Shown: in pieces, positions 1-8,709 of the stretch | Numbering within the stretch: the first letter of the stretch is position 1 | Layout of the letters: every line of letters starts with the position of its first letter | NCBI GenBank assembly: GCA_024400635.1 | Contig: JAKSMI010000002.1 | Location: forward strand, 308,305 to 372,304 | Length of the DNA: 64,000 nucleotides | Origin: Bacteroidales bacterium | GTDB taxonomy: Bacteria > Bacteroidota > Bacteroidia > Bacteroidales > WCHB1-69 | Direction of reading: 5' to 3' | Position numbers and translations under genes: made by a program | Notes under the pieces: model-generated | Databases searched by the model: none | What the model was told of the DNA's origin: nothing | Seen by the model: only the letters and a program-made list of their open reading frames with translations

Positions 1-2
1 TA

Positions 3-464
3 AACTGCACTCAACAAAATGTCCTGGACTGGCACTGGACTTTGGGTAATGGTACCGAATCCGATGAATGGCAGCCTACGGTAACTTACGAAGGCCCCGG
101 ACACTATCCTGTCAGCCTTTGGGTGGAAGATGCTTTCGCTTGCGAAGATTCCGTGACCATCATGTATGTCATCCAGGAAGTTCCGTCTTTCTATCTGCCT
201 TCAGCTTTTATCCCTGAAAGCGATATTGCAGAAAATAGAGTTTTCAAACCTATTGGCAATTCCATTTCTGATGAAGATTATCTGATGCAGATTTTTGATA
301 GGTATGGCGGCCTTGTCTTTACAAGCTCTCAACCTGACTTCGGTTGGGATGGAAAAATCAATGGCAAATTTGCTCCACAAGGACATTATGCTTATCAAAT
401 CACATATCGTGATATTGATGGGGTTCCGTATTCACGACATGGTAGCGTTTTATTGATAAGGTAA
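3..464 (+). CDS. T9SS type-B sorted surface/secreted protein, C-terminal part (5' truncated)
   Basis: The reading frame is open from the window edge, so only the last ~153 residues are seen. The visible N-terminal part (about residues 1-60, with W-x-W and GNGTES followed by a Gly-x-Tyr-x-V strand) looks like the end of a PKD domain. From FYLPSAFIP onward (about 64-153) it matches the gliding-motility-associated C-terminal domain (CHU_C), the type-B sorting signal that sends cargo through the type IX secretion system across the outer membrane. Typical CHU_C features are the IFDRYG strand, the GWDGKING turn and the Y-A-Y-Q-I strand. The mature function lies in the missing upstream part. A second type-B cargo is at 48296. 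Confidence 0.85.
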   Translation, partial: NCTQQNVLDWHWTLGNGTESDEWQPTVTYEGPGHYPVSLWVEDAFACEDSVTIMYVIQEVPSFYLPSAFIPESDIAENRVFKPIGNSISDEDYLMQIFDRYGGLVFTSSQPDFGWDGKINGKFAPQGHYAYQITYRDIDGVPYSRHGSVLLIR

Positions 465-469
465 ATTTG
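462..469 (+). promoter_or_regulatory. Possible -7 element upstream of the 508 gene
   Basis: TAAATTTG fits the Bacteroidetes TAnnTTTG -7 consensus and overlaps the stop codon of the preceding gene, 38 nt before the next start. No clear -33 TTTG was found, so this could be chance in AT-rich DNA. Confidence 0.35.
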
Positions 470-507
470 TACTGAAAGATTCCATTTTTCTTATGATAAA
501 TTTTTAA

Positions 508-1302
508 ATGATGAAAATATTACCATTAAAAACAATCTTGTCTTTTGTATTTGTTGTCATAATGACAATTTGTTCTTTTGCACAAGATGTTATTGTTTTG
601 AATGATGCATCTAAAATTCAAGCTAAAGTTTTGGAAATAGGTGTGAATGAAATCACGTACAAAAAATGGAACTTTCAAGATGGCCCAAATTATAAGGTGT
701 TGAAAGAAGATGTTTCCTTTGTTGAATTTGCAAATGGTGAGAAAGAAGTGTATAATCAGACTAACGATAAACAGCACAATTCAGAGACAGAACCAACGCG
801 AGAATCTCAAAAGAAATTTAAATCCCATATTCCAAGAACTCTTTTTAATACTTATATTGAAGTCGGATGTCCGTTTTCTGCTTTTGAAGCAGGACCTTCT
901 TTGAATTTCACTTTAGGAGCTCGTTTTTATGATTATGGATTTGCGGGTTTATGTGTGGGCTCAGATGCGTTATTTGTGACCTATTTTAGTTATTGGGATG
1001 CGGTAAATATTCCAATTCTATTAAATCTTAGAGGATATTATCCAGTAAACGAAAATGTTTATCCATTCTTGGATTTTTCGGTTGGGGTAAATGTAATTAT
1101 AGGTAATGTTTTATATTACAATAATTATGGATACTACAATGATATTGTTATTGGCCCAACTGGGCGAATTCGTGTCTGCGCAGGTGTTGAATATAAAAGA
1201 TTTACAGCAGCCTTAGGATACGATTTTATAACTTCTGGTTATGGTTCTAATGTGCATTTGGGTTATGCCAAAATCGGTATAAAACTTGGAAAATTAAAAT
1301 AG
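508..1302 (+). CDS. Secreted hypothetical protein with probable outer-membrane beta-barrel
   Basis: 264 residues. A signal peptide is followed by a likely signal peptidase I cut at A25/Q26 (CSFA|QDV). The N-terminal mature part (about 27-85) has the pattern D-x-I-V-L-x-D...I-x-A-K-V-L-E-I...I-x-Y-K-K, common at the start of secreted Bacteroidetes proteins of unknown function. The C-terminal part (about 110-264) is rich in Gly, Tyr and Phe in alternating strands (FTLGARFYDYGFAGL, FTAALGYDF, VHLGYAKIGIKLG), as in small outer-membrane barrels. The start could be the next codon, also ATG (511). I recognise no named family. It lies 43 nt after the T9SS cargo gene and 61 nt before a lipoprotein gene. 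Confidence 0.7.
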   Translation: MMKILPLKTILSFVFVVIMTICSFAQDVIVLNDASKIQAKVLEIGVNEITYKKWNFQDGPNYKVLKEDVSFVEFANGEKEVYNQTNDKQHNSETEPTRESQKKFKSHIPRTLFNTYIEVGCPFSAFEAGPSLNFTLGARFYDYGFAGLCVGSDALFVTYFSYWDAVNIPILLNLRGYYPVNENVYPFLDFSVGVNVIIGNVLYYNNYGYYNDIVIGPTGRIRVCAGVEYKRFTAALGYDFITSGYGSNVHLGYAKIGIKLGKLK

Positions 1303-1363
1303 GAAAATCAATTATTAATATTTAACTCCGACGTCCCAACGGAATATAACAGGGATTGATGTT

Positions 1364-2218
1364 ATGAAAAAAATCACATTGTTATTAACGGTATTTGTAC
1401 TGGTCTTTGCTTTTACTTCCTGCAATAAGGAGGGCAAATTTTCACCCAAGAAAAAAATCGATAAAATCTATTACGAACAAAACAACTCTAATCAAGGGAA
1501 AACTTTGAGTGAAATGTGGCATTGGAATGGCAAGCAACTTCAATCCATTGACTATTACAACAATGGAACATTATATTCAACTAATAATTTTACTTATACA
1601 AAAGGACGCATTACCCGTATTGATGATTATAAAAATTCAGAATATGTCGAATTTATATACGATGGCGGAAAGTTGTCAAAATGTTCAAGATACTATGAAG
1701 GAAAACTTATTGACGAATGTGTCTTCAAACATAAAGGCAATAAAATCGTTTCTATATCGGAAACATATTTTTACTATTATAAGCAAGAAAACAAAGATTT
1801 GAAAATTGTATCTAATCCTTTGCGCTTTGTCTTGTCAGAGTCCATCGTTAGAGTTATGGATAAAAATAGAGCGAAGGCAGCTGATTCAAAAGGCTCGCAG
1901 ACTTATACTACCGATATAGAATGGGATAAAGATAATATCTCTAAGGTGAAAGTTGTTGACGGAAACGTGGTCGAAGAAGAAAAATTCACTTACGACAAAA
2001 AGAATAATCCTTTTTATGGTATGCTTGACGAGTATTTTGACCATAGTTATTTCTCTAAAAACAATGAAATTTCTGCTACTTTTACAGATTATTATGAAGG
2101 AGAAGTATCGACGAGTGTTACTAATTACACGTATACTTACGATGGTAATTATCCTATCGTTAAACATGCCATTTATGATAATGAATCTTGGACTTATTAT
2201 TACGAATATTTAAAATAG
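1364..2218 (+). CDS. Hypothetical lipoprotein with YD-like repeats
   Basis: 284 residues. The lipoprotein signal ends FAFTSC, with the lipidated Cys about residue 20, followed by NKEG. The rest is a series of short beta-hairpin repeats with Tyr-Asp or Tyr-x-Tyr cores (NFTYTKGRITRIDDY, EFIYDGGKLSKCSRYYEGK, FTYDKKNNPF, YTYTYDGNYPIV). These resemble RHS/YD-type or DUF4595-type repeats of secreted Bacteroidetes lipoproteins. The expected location is the outer membrane or cell surface; the substrate is unknown. A strong hairpin terminator follows 22 nt after the stop. A cytoplasmic protein with similar repeats is encoded at 37058-37960. Confidence 0.7.
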   Translation: MKKITLLLTVFVLVFAFTSCNKEGKFSPKKKIDKIYYEQNNSNQGKTLSEMWHWNGKQLQSIDYYNNGTLYSTNNFTYTKGRITRIDDYKNSEYVEFIYDGGKLSKCSRYYEGKLIDECVFKHKGNKIVSISETYFYYYKQENKDLKIVSNPLRFVLSESIVRVMDKNRAKAADSKGSQTYTTDIEWDKDNISKVKVVDGNVVEEEKFTYDKKNNPFYGMLDEYFDHSYFSKNNEISATFTDYYEGEVSTSVTNYTYTYDGNYPIVKHAIYDNESWTYYYEYLK

Positions 2219-2240
2219 CATATTTTAACCTGAATTTTCA

Positions 2241-2276
2241 ACTCTGGATTGGTGCGTGCCAATCCAGAGTTTTTTT
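2241..2276 (+). terminator. Rho-independent terminator after the 1364 lipoprotein gene
   Basis: A perfect 12-bp inverted repeat ACTCTGGATTGG / CCAATCCAGAGT with a 6-nt loop is followed at once by six T residues. This is the cleanest intrinsic terminator in the window. It isolates azlC from the upstream genes. Confidence 0.92.
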
Positions 2277-2277
2277 G

Positions 2278-2285
2278 TATCTTCG
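2278..2285 (+). promoter_or_regulatory. Candidate -7 element for azlCD
   Basis: TATCTTCG differs by one base from the TATCTTTG element seen before many other starts here. It lies directly after the terminator T-run. Transcription would start near 2290, leaving a short leader before GTG 2326 or about 200 nt before ATG 2491. Confidence 0.5.
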
Positions 2286-2296
2286 CAACTCAAAAT

Positions 2297-2332
2297 ATGA
2301 TGCCTATAATAATAGATAAATTATTGTGTTAG
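2297..2332 (+). other. Possible leader peptide ORF upstream of azlC
   Basis: An ATG just after the candidate promoter opens an 11-codon frame reading MMPIIIDKLLC then TAG. It contains three consecutive AUA isoleucine codons (2306-2314) and two leucine codons. It overlaps the upstream alternative GTG of azlC (2326) in another frame. Its position before a branched-chain amino-acid exporter would suit a leader-peptide control device. The local AT-rich sequence could also give Ile codons by chance, so this is a hypothesis. Confidence 0.3.
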
Positions 2333-3246
2333 AAATAGTTAAACGTCATAAAAAACCAACATCGAGTCGGAAACACCGCCGTAAGGTTACGATGAGAGCC
2401 ATTCGCTGGAAACAGGATAGCTTTAATCGTAACCTCAAAAAACAGGTGCGAGACCTTGCCGTTGTGCGACACCTGACACGCTACAATGCAATGAAACGCA
2501 AAGCCAGCCAGAGCAATGAATTTGTTCGCGGACTGATGACGGGCAAGTCCATCGGTTTGGGCTACGTTCCAGTGTCATTTACCTTTGGATTGGTAGCTGT
2601 GCAAATGGGTTTCGATCCGTGGGTGGCAGTTTTCATTTCATTGACAAATTTGGCTTCGGCGGGTCAGTTCGCAGGCATTCGTATGATCTCTGGCGGCGCC
2701 GCTGCCATCGAGTTGGCAATGACGACCATTGTCGTTAATATTCGTTATTTCCTGATGAGCCTTTCGCTGACGCAGAAAATTGACACTAAAATGCCTATCT
2801 GGAAACGCTGTATCATGGCTTTTGGCGTTACGGACGAGATTTTCGCCCTTGCCGCCATGGAGAAAAAAGATGTCAGCTTCCCTTTTTTCGGTGGCTTGAT
2901 GACTTGCCCTATCGTTGGCTGGACCCTCGGCACTTTCCTCGGTGCTTTCGCTGCCGGACTGATGCCGCCAATGGTGCAGGCTTGCATGGGTATCGCCCTT
3001 TACTGTATGTTCATCGCTATCATAATTCCACCATCACGCACCAACAAGGACATCACTTACGCCATATTGATAGCTTCAGCATTGTCTTGTCTTTTCAAAT
3101 ATGTGCCGTTCATCAACAAGATTTCTCAAAACGGTGGTGGTTGGTCTTTGATTGTTTCTGCCATTGGCGCAGCAGCCATTTGTGCAACTTTCTTTAAAAC
3201 CAAAGAACAAACTGAAACGGAAACAGGAAAGGAGGTGCTGCAATGA
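2326..3246 (+). CDS. azlC: AzlC family branched-chain amino-acid exporter, large subunit
   Basis: The core from FVRGLMTGKSIGLGYVPVSF to the C-terminus matches AzlC, a polytopic inner-membrane protein that with AzlD exports branched-chain amino acids. Several hydrophobic helices are visible (VPVSFTFGLVAVQMGF, ATFF near the end). The frame is open from GTG 2326, giving 306 residues, but the first 55 residues are very basic and absent from usual AzlC proteins of about 230-250 residues. ATG 2392 and ATG 2491 (251 residues) are alternative starts; 2491 best fits the family length. Perfect 10-bp arms at 2384-2393 and 2426-2435, and caggtg/cacctg at 2443-2448/2470-2475, could fold in the mRNA before 2491. 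The stop overlaps azlD by ATGA. Confidence 0.88.
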   Translation: MLEIVKRHKKPTSSRKHRRKVTMRAIRWKQDSFNRNLKKQVRDLAVVRHLTRYNAMKRKASQSNEFVRGLMTGKSIGLGYVPVSFTFGLVAVQMGFDPWVAVFISLTNLASAGQFAGIRMISGGAAAIELAMTTIVVNIRYFLMSLSLTQKIDTKMPIWKRCIMAFGVTDEIFALAAMEKKDVSFPFFGGLMTCPIVGWTLGTFLGAFAAGLMPPMVQACMGIALYCMFIAIIIPPSRTNKDITYAILIASALSCLFKYVPFINKISQNGGGWSLIVSAIGAAAICATFFKTKEQTETETGKEVLQ

Positions 3247-3563
3247 TAACATTTACTTCCGCAGGAATCATGCTCGCCGTAATGGCACTGACAACCTACT
3301 GTATCCGTGTAACGCCGATGGCACTCTTCCATCGTAAACTCGAAAATCAGTGGTTCAAAGACTTTATGTTCTATATTCCTTTCTGCGTTTTGGCAGCTAT
3401 GACATTCCCCGACGTGCTTTATTCAACGAAGAGTTTGACCTCGGGTATCGTCGCTACTGCTGTCGCACTGATTATGTCGTGGCGCAGACGTGACCTTTTG
3501 GTTGTCGCTATTGGGGCTGTTTTGGCAGCGGTTTTGACTGAATATTTTTTGATGTTATTCTAA
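3243..3563 (+). CDS. azlD: AzlD family branched-chain amino-acid exporter, small subunit
   Basis: 106 residues, mostly hydrophobic, with about four transmembrane segments. It matches the small AzlD subunit (early C-I-R-V-T-P motif, C-terminal LVVAIGAVLAAVLTEYF). It partners with AzlC to move branched-chain amino acids out of the cell across the inner membrane. ATG overlaps the azlC stop in a 4-nt ATGA junction, pointing to translational coupling. Its stop is 7 nt before mnmA, so the three genes are probably co-transcribed. Confidence 0.9.
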   Translation: MITFTSAGIMLAVMALTTYCIRVTPMALFHRKLENQWFKDFMFYIPFCVLAAMTFPDVLYSTKSLTSGIVATAVALIMSWRRRDLLVVAIGAVLAAVLTEYFLMLF

Positions 3564-3570
3564 AATAATA

Positions 3571-4647
3571 ATGAATAAACCCAAAGTTTTGATGGCCATG
3601 AGTGGCGGTATCGACAGCAGTGTGGCTGCTATGCTCCTACTGGAGCAGGGCTGTGATTTGGTCGGTGTCACTTTCCGTACCTACGATGGTGGACAGACCT
3701 CTGGTTGCGGCAATATTTCAGCTGCCGACGAAGCTGCCGCAATCGCCGCAAAGCTGGGCATACAACATCACGTTGCAGACTTTCGTCAACTTTTTCACGA
3801 TAATGTCGTTTGCAATTTCATCAATGAATATATGCACGGCCGCACGCCTAACCCGTGTGTTCTATGCAATTCAACCATTAAATGGGGTTTTCTGCTGAAA
3901 TTGGCCGACGAACTCGGCTGCTCGCACATCGCTACAGGACATTATGCTAAAATCGTTCAGCATCAAGGTCATTGGCATCTGGCAGAAGCTGCTGATAAAC
4001 TCAAAGATCAGACTTATTTCTTGTGGATGCTGACAGAAGAAAACCTGTCTCGTACTATTTTCCCATTAGGCGAATTTACGAAAGAGCAAATTCGTCAAAT
4101 GGCTGCTGAGCGCGGTTTTGTCAAATTGTCTCAAAAAGAGGAAAGTCAGGAGATTTGTTTTATTCCCGACAATAATTACAGACATTTTTTAGCAGAACAT
4201 GTTCCTGATTTCGAGCAAAAATGTGTGGCTGGAGATTTCTTGGATACCCAAGGGAAAATAGTAGGCAAACACGAAGGATTCCCAAATTATACCATCGGAC
4301 AGCGGAAGGGCTTGAAAGTGGCTTTTGGTGTGCCAAAATATGTGGTTTCCATCAACGCCGATAAAAACCAAGTGGTTTTGGGCGATCGCGAAGACTTGTA
4401 CCAGCATGAGTTGGTGGCGTCACATTGTCGCTGTGCCAATCTGGAATTATTAGGCGAGGGACATTGCCTCGCCCGTATCCGCTATCGCAGTAAGGCCACA
4501 GCTGCCAAAATTACGGTTGAAGAACCGTCTGTTGATAATCTTACCTTGAAAATCAATTTCGATGAAGCGGTTTGGGGCGTTACGCCAGGCCAGTCGTTGG
4601 TCATTTACCGTAACGGAATGGTAATTGGCGGCGGAATCATTGATTAA
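3571..4647 (+). CDS. mnmA: tRNA-specific 2-thiouridylase MnmA
   Basis: 358 residues, normal for MnmA, which thiolates U34 of tRNA Lys, Glu and Gln using ATP and a persulfide relay. Seen in the sequence: PP-loop MSGGIDSS at 10-17; catalytic Cys C96 in TPNPCVLCN; the second reactive Cys C196 in SQEICFIPD; the tRNA-contact segment TGHYAKI around 122-128; and GQRKGL before the C-terminal beta-barrel domain. Both cysteines needed for activity are present. It is a cytoplasmic housekeeping enzyme that follows azlD by 7 nt. A perfect palindrome (4653-4684) follows the stop and may end transcription. Confidence 0.97.
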   Translation: MNKPKVLMAMSGGIDSSVAAMLLLEQGCDLVGVTFRTYDGGQTSGCGNISAADEAAAIAAKLGIQHHVADFRQLFHDNVVCNFINEYMHGRTPNPCVLCNSTIKWGFLLKLADELGCSHIATGHYAKIVQHQGHWHLAEAADKLKDQTYFLWMLTEENLSRTIFPLGEFTKEQIRQMAAERGFVKLSQKEESQEICFIPDNNYRHFLAEHVPDFEQKCVAGDFLDTQGKIVGKHEGFPNYTIGQRKGLKVAFGVPKYVVSINADKNQVVLGDREDLYQHELVASHCRCANLELLGEGHCLARIRYRSKATAAKITVEEPSVDNLTLKINFDEAVWGVTPGQSLVIYRNGMVIGGGIID

Positions 4648-4652
4648 TTTCG

Positions 4653-4684
4653 TTGTAAAGACGCACGGCCGTGCGTCTTTACAA
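4653..4684. repeat. Perfect 32-bp palindrome downstream of mnmA
   Basis: TTGTAAAGACGCACGG is followed directly by its exact reverse complement, with no spacer. The 3' arm ends in TTTACAA rather than a T-run, so it is not a classic terminator. It could form a cruciform, or a hairpin in RNA from either strand. The design resembles dispersed palindromic repeats rather than a gene-specific operator. No second full copy was found in the window. Confidence 0.85.
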
Positions 4685-4720
4685 AAATAATAATTGTGGA
4701 GGCGTGATATGCGACGTCTC

Positions 4721-4748
4721 TTGTGTATTTGAAAAAATCGTATCTTTG
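4721..4748 (+). promoter_or_regulatory. Bacteroidetes-type promoter for the 4767 glycosyltransferase gene
   Basis: A perfect -7 element TATCTTTG (4741-4748) lies 18 nt before the ATG. A TTG at 4721-4723 sits 17 nt upstream of it, as a possible -33 element. Confidence 0.7.
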
Positions 4749-4766
4749 CATTTTAATACTAAAAAA

Positions 4767-5702
4767 ATGACGAAGCCTTTGTATTCCATCGTGGTGTCGG
4801 TTTTCAACGAAGAAGCCGTCTTGAGAAATTTTCATGACGTACTTTCCAATGTGCTCGACACTATGAATGCTGACTTCGAAATTCTCTTTGTCAATGATGG
4901 TAGTCGCGACCAAAGTCGGCAGTTGCTGTCCCAGTTGGCTGCCGAGGATAATCGTGTTAAAGTGATACACTTTTCACGCAATTTTGGTCACGAGGCGGCC
5001 ATGCTGGCGGGCATCGACCATAGCCGCGGCGAGGCTGTCGTCTGCCTTGACGCTGACTTGCAGCACCCACCGAAACTCCTTCCCGAAATGTTTGAAATGT
5101 GCCGCCGCGGCACCGACATCATTACGATGAAACGCAATTCCCGCGCCGATGGCAGTGCATTCCACCATCTTAATTCCAGATGCTTCTACCGTTTCATTAA
5201 TAAAATGTCAGATGCTCAACTCCAAGAAGGAGCCTCTGACTTTTTCCTCCTTTCCCGGCGCGTCGTCGAAGTGCTGAAATCTGACTTTCGTGAGCGCACT
5301 CGATTTCTTCGAGGAATTATTCAAATTATTGGTTTCCAATCCGATAGCATAGAATATGATGCTCCACAGCGAGCTGCGGGTGAAAGTAAATATTCTTTCA
5401 CAAAATTATTCAAATTTTCCTTGGCGGCAGTGGCGTCTTTTTCAAAACTACCTCTCAAAATTGGTATTTACACAGGCCTGATTTTTGTGTTGCTCAGCAT
5501 CATCCTCATCATCTATTCCCTGGTGATGTGGTTTATCGATACGCCCGTGTCTGGTTATACGACCCTCATCATTTTTCTCAGTGCGTTTGCAGGCATTCAG
5601 CTTTTTGTCACCGGTGTCATCGGTTATTATATCGGCTTCATTTTCGATGAGGTGAAACAACGGCCATTGTATATCATCGATCAAATTGAAAGCCATGAGT
5701 AG
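4767..5702 (+). CDS. GtrB/DPM1-like polyprenyl-phosphate glycosyltransferase (GT2)
   Basis: 311 residues from ATG 4767; the frame is open further upstream but that would run through the promoter. The N-terminal GT-A domain of family GT2 shows YSIVVSVFNEE, the FVNDGSRD loop, the SRNFGHEAAM segment and the metal-binding D95-A-D97 in CLDADLQHPP. Two hydrophobic helices (about 235-300) follow, as in GtrB/ArnC-type enzymes that load a sugar onto undecaprenyl phosphate on the inner face of the inner membrane. The next gene overlaps by 8 nt and encodes a polytopic GT-C-like protein, the usual partner that would use the lipid-linked sugar. The sugar cannot be read from the sequence. Confidence 0.9.
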   Translation: MTKPLYSIVVSVFNEEAVLRNFHDVLSNVLDTMNADFEILFVNDGSRDQSRQLLSQLAAEDNRVKVIHFSRNFGHEAAMLAGIDHSRGEAVVCLDADLQHPPKLLPEMFEMCRRGTDIITMKRNSRADGSAFHHLNSRCFYRFINKMSDAQLQEGASDFFLLSRRVVEVLKSDFRERTRFLRGIIQIIGFQSDSIEYDAPQRAAGESKYSFTKLFKFSLAAVASFSKLPLKIGIYTGLIFVLLSIILIIYSLVMWFIDTPVSGYTTLIIFLSAFAGIQLFVTGVIGYYIGFIFDEVKQRPLYIIDQIESHE

Positions 5703-7572
5703 AAGAGAGAAAATTTGTTGGATTGTCGCCTACATTGTTACAGCGATATTGACATTGTTGCCTTTTTTTCAAATAGGTTTTACTACTTCCGATGATTTTC
5801 AATACTACAATACAGCCCATCAGAATTTGGATTATTGGCTGATGGATGCAAAAGCCTATGCTCACGATGCAGGTCGATTTTACTTCCTCATCACCAAGTA
5901 CTTTTATTATGTTCCATATCTTATTGATAGTTTTATTTGGACAAAATTCGTGCAGTATACGATGTTGGCTGTCTGCTTTCTTTTGTTCACTTATTTGATA
6001 TATAGGATATTCAAATCGCAGCGATTGGCGGCTTTGACGCTGTTGCTGCTGATATTTAACCTGGGAATCGGTTATGGATATTTATATTTCCCCGCCGCCT
6101 ATCCTTTTTATTTTACCTTCAGTCTAAGTATTTTCCTGACGGGAATCATTCTGTTCCTGAATTATGTTGAAAAAGGAGGATATGGGAAGGTTTTATGGGG
6201 AGCCGTTATGTTTTTTATATCTTTCCTTTTTTATGAAAACTACCTTGTTTATTCCGTCTTTTTCTGTGCTTATATTTTAATTAGGAATTGGAAATCAGAT
6301 GGCTTTAAGCGCTTGTGGGTCAGTAAGCAATTTTATAGGGAATTGTTGCCGACAGTTTGTGTCATGTTGGTTTATCTAACCTGTTATATCGGCTATCGAC
6401 AATATTTGATTCATACAATCGATGGTATTGTTCTTTATGGTGGTGCTACACTTTCTGGAAATTTTTCCTGGGCAAATTTCTTCAGAATTATATATAAATG
6501 TACTATCTATAATCTGCCTGGTGAAATTTATTATTACGATAAATATCTAGTAGCCGAAAATTCTTTGTCGCTGACAGGTCATAACGATGTGATTTTTTAC
6601 ATTCTAACCCATGCTTCTGTCATTAGTTATCTCAATGCGCTTATACAATGCGTTATTCTTTGGTACTTGATGAAGAATCTTGATGGTAAAAAAATCAAGT
6701 GGTCGTATGTTATTTGGGGTATTGTGGCGGCTTTGCTTTTGGCTAATATGTCGCATGTCCTTATTGCCATTACAAATAAATATAATGGAGAGTGGGCACA
6801 TTGGATTAGAGCCTATGTCACTTCATTTTTCTCCTATTTTTGCATTATGCTGGTGATCGCCCTCGGCATTGTTGGCACGTTGAAAATTTGCAAAACAAAA
6901 ACAGCAAGGTATGTCGTCGGCATTCTTTGGTGTTTGGTTATTTTTTGTTTTTCAATTGTCAATACTTATACCAATGAACATATTGGCCGTGAATGGCAGA
7001 AAAGCCAGCATCGTATAGACGTTGTCAATATGATTGGGAAACAAGGATTTTTTGAACGTTTGCCCCAAAATTCCATTATCTATACGGAACAAATTCATAA
7101 AACTTCAGATTTAGGTTACTCAATTTGTGAGGCCAACAAGGATTTTGAAGATCTGATCACCCATCATTCAACCTATTTTCAAACCTTTGCATATGATACG
7201 CTTGCCTTATGTCAAGCAGTGGATAATTTATCAGATACATTGATATATTTCATCCAGGCGACTGAAACTAAAAAGGCTGGCGAATTGATGCTGGTTTTGT
7301 CGCATATTTCGTATTTCAATGCGGATAATCCTACCGCGTCAGTGGCGGATTCCGCTGACATTTTTTACTATTCTCCAACTAAGGATTTTACCTTGTACGA
7401 GCGGCTTTATAGTAAAACCGATTCCGCCCAAATCAAAATATATAGCATTTACTCCTGTAACAAACATAACGAATTGTCTCATATCCATTTGGCGCACGAA
7501 GGCATAGATCCTTTAAATTTTAGTATCAGTAATATGATTACTAATGGAAATGAAACCATTTGGATACCATAA
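5695..7572 (+). CDS. Polytopic membrane protein, probable GT-C-type glycosyltransferase (GtrII/DUF6056-like)
   Basis: 625 residues from ATG 5695; a TTG at 5686 is possible but less likely. Around eleven hydrophobic segments span the first ~430 residues, starting with [19 protein letters not shown] soluble C-terminal part follows. The first large loop has [10 protein letters not shown] and an acidic Asp-Asp pair, the position and kind of catalytic acid found in GT-C enzymes. The gene overlaps the GtrB-like gene by 8 nt (ATGAGTAG). A two-step system is likely: the GtrB protein makes a polyprenyl-phosphate sugar, and this protein moves it onto an acceptor on the periplasmic side. Acceptor and linkage are unknown; an O-antigen modification role is an analogy only. 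Confidence 0.65.
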   Translation: MSRREKICWIVAYIVTAILTLLPFFQIGFTTSDDFQYYNTAHQNLDYWLMDAKAYAHDAGRFYFLITKYFYYVPYLIDSFIWTKFVQYTMLAVCFLLFTYLIYRIFKSQRLAALTLLLLIFNLGIGYGYLYFPAAYPFYFTFSLSIFLTGIILFLNYVEKGGYGKVLWGAVMFFISFLFYENYLVYSVFFCAYILIRNWKSDGFKRLWVSKQFYRELLPTVCVMLVYLTCYIGYRQYLIHTIDGIVLYGGATLSGNFSWANFFRIIYKCTIYNLPGEIYYYDKYLVAENSLSLTGHNDVIFYILTHASVISYLNALIQCVILWYLMKNLDGKKIKWSYVIWGIVAALLLANMSHVLIAITNKYNGEWAHWIRAYVTSFFSYFCIMLVIALGIVGTLKICKTKTARYVVGILWCLVIFCFSIVNTYTNEHIGREWQKSQHRIDVVNMIGKQGFFERLPQNSIIYTEQIHKTSDLGYSICEANKDFEDLITHHSTYFQTFAYDTLALCQAVDNLSDTLIYFIQATETKKAGELMLVLSHISYFNADNPTASVADSADIFYYSPTKDFTLYERLYSKTDSAQIKIYSIYSCNKHNELSHIHLAHEGIDPLNFSISNMITNGNETIWIP

Positions 7573-7583
7573 TAATTGATGAA

Positions 7584-8657
7584 ATGGAAGAATATCAGTC
7601 TGCACTTAATGTTCAAGAAGGCATAGAACAACCTGTTTCTGTCAATCCGTATTTTAAACGCAAGAAAGCAACACGGCGAGCGTTGGATGTTGATGATTTT
7701 GTGCGTGGCATTTTGTCTCACGACAGAGTGATTCTTAGTCAGGCCATCACCTTGGTGGAAAGCACGAATCCAGAGCATTTTGAAAAAGCGCAGGCGGTAA
7801 TAGAACAATGTTTGCCACATTCCGGCAATTCCGTGCGGGTGGGCATTACAGGAGTTCCGGGCGTCGGGAAAAGCACGTTCATTGAGAGCTTCGGCTTGCA
7901 TCTGACTGGTCTTGGACATAAGGTGGCAGTGTTGGCTATTGATCCCAGCAGTGAGCGCTCTAAGGGTAGTATCCTCGGCGACAAGACCCGTATGGAATAC
8001 CTTTCCGCTGATCCCAATGCGTTTATCCGTCCGACACCTTCTGGACTTACCCTTGGCGGTGTGGCACGTAAAACCCGCGAAACTACCATCCTCTGCGAGG
8101 CTGCTGGCTTTGATGTCATTCTCATCGAAACTGTCGGGGTGGGGCAGTCCGAAACCATTGTCAAATCTATGGTTGACTTTTTCCTTCTGCTGATGTTGGC
8201 TGGTGCCGGCGACGACTTGCAAGGCATCAAACGTGGCATTATGGAAATGGCCGATGCCCTTGTCATCAATAAGGCCGATGGCGATAATTTGGGAAAGGCA
8301 ACCGCTGCCAAAGCACAGTATAAATCTGCACTCAAACTCTTTCCGCCCAACGCGAACGGTTGGGAACCCATCGCCGATATTTGTTCTGCCATTAACAACG
8401 ATGGCATTGACAATGTGTGGAATATAATCTGCCAGTTTGTCAATCTGACGAAGAGCAACGGATGTTTTCTCAAACAGCGTGATGAACAGCTCGTTACCAC
8501 TTTCCACGACTGGGTTGATTTTACCATAAAAAATAATTTTTACTCCAATAATGCCGTAAAAAATAAAATTTCAGAATTGATTCAATCTGTAAAAGATAAA
8601 AAAATATCTCCATATCAAGCTGGTACTCAGTTGATTAAATCTATTTATCAAAAATAA
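7584..8657 (+). CDS. meaB: Methylmalonyl-CoA mutase-associated GTPase MeaB (ArgK family)
   Basis: 357 residues from ATG 7584; a TTG at 7560 would overlap the previous gene. The G3E-type GTPase signature is clear: P-loop GVPGVGKST about 90-98, [20 protein letters not shown] switch region, [11 protein letters not shown], and NKADGDN for guanine binding. MeaB protects and loads adenosylcobalamin-dependent methylmalonyl-CoA mutase, which interconverts succinyl-CoA and methylmalonyl-CoA in propionate metabolism. No mutase gene (mutA/mutB) is in the window, so partner genes must be elsewhere. It begins 11 nt after the membrane protein gene, probably in the same transcript, although the functions are unrelated. 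Confidence 0.93.
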   Translation: MEEYQSALNVQEGIEQPVSVNPYFKRKKATRRALDVDDFVRGILSHDRVILSQAITLVESTNPEHFEKAQAVIEQCLPHSGNSVRVGITGVPGVGKSTFIESFGLHLTGLGHKVAVLAIDPSSERSKGSILGDKTRMEYLSADPNAFIRPTPSGLTLGGVARKTRETTILCEAAGFDVILIETVGVGQSETIVKSMVDFFLLLMLAGAGDDLQGIKRGIMEMADALVINKADGDNLGKATAAKAQYKSALKLFPPNANGWEPIADICSAINNDGIDNVWNIICQFVNLTKSNGCFLKQRDEQLVTTFHDWVDFTIKNNFYSNNAVKNKISELIQSVKDKKISPYQAGTQLIKSIYQK

Positions 8658-8658
8658 C

Positions 8659-8688
8659 TTTGTAATCAAAAAAAATTGCTTATCTTTG
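8659..8688 (+). promoter_or_regulatory. Bacteroidetes-type promoter for the three small lipoprotein genes
   Basis: TTTG at 8659-8662 is separated by 18 nt from TATCTTTG at 8681-8688. This is the best match to the -33/-7 consensus in the window. The first lipoprotein ATG is 21 nt further on. Confidence 0.8.
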
Positions 8689-8709
8689 TCGTTCTAAAAT
8701 TCTTAGACT

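Noticed and set aside
7479..8507. Minus-strand ORF of 342 codons opposite meaB
   Set aside because: meaB is fully supported by motifs; the antisense frame is a by-product of its codon use.
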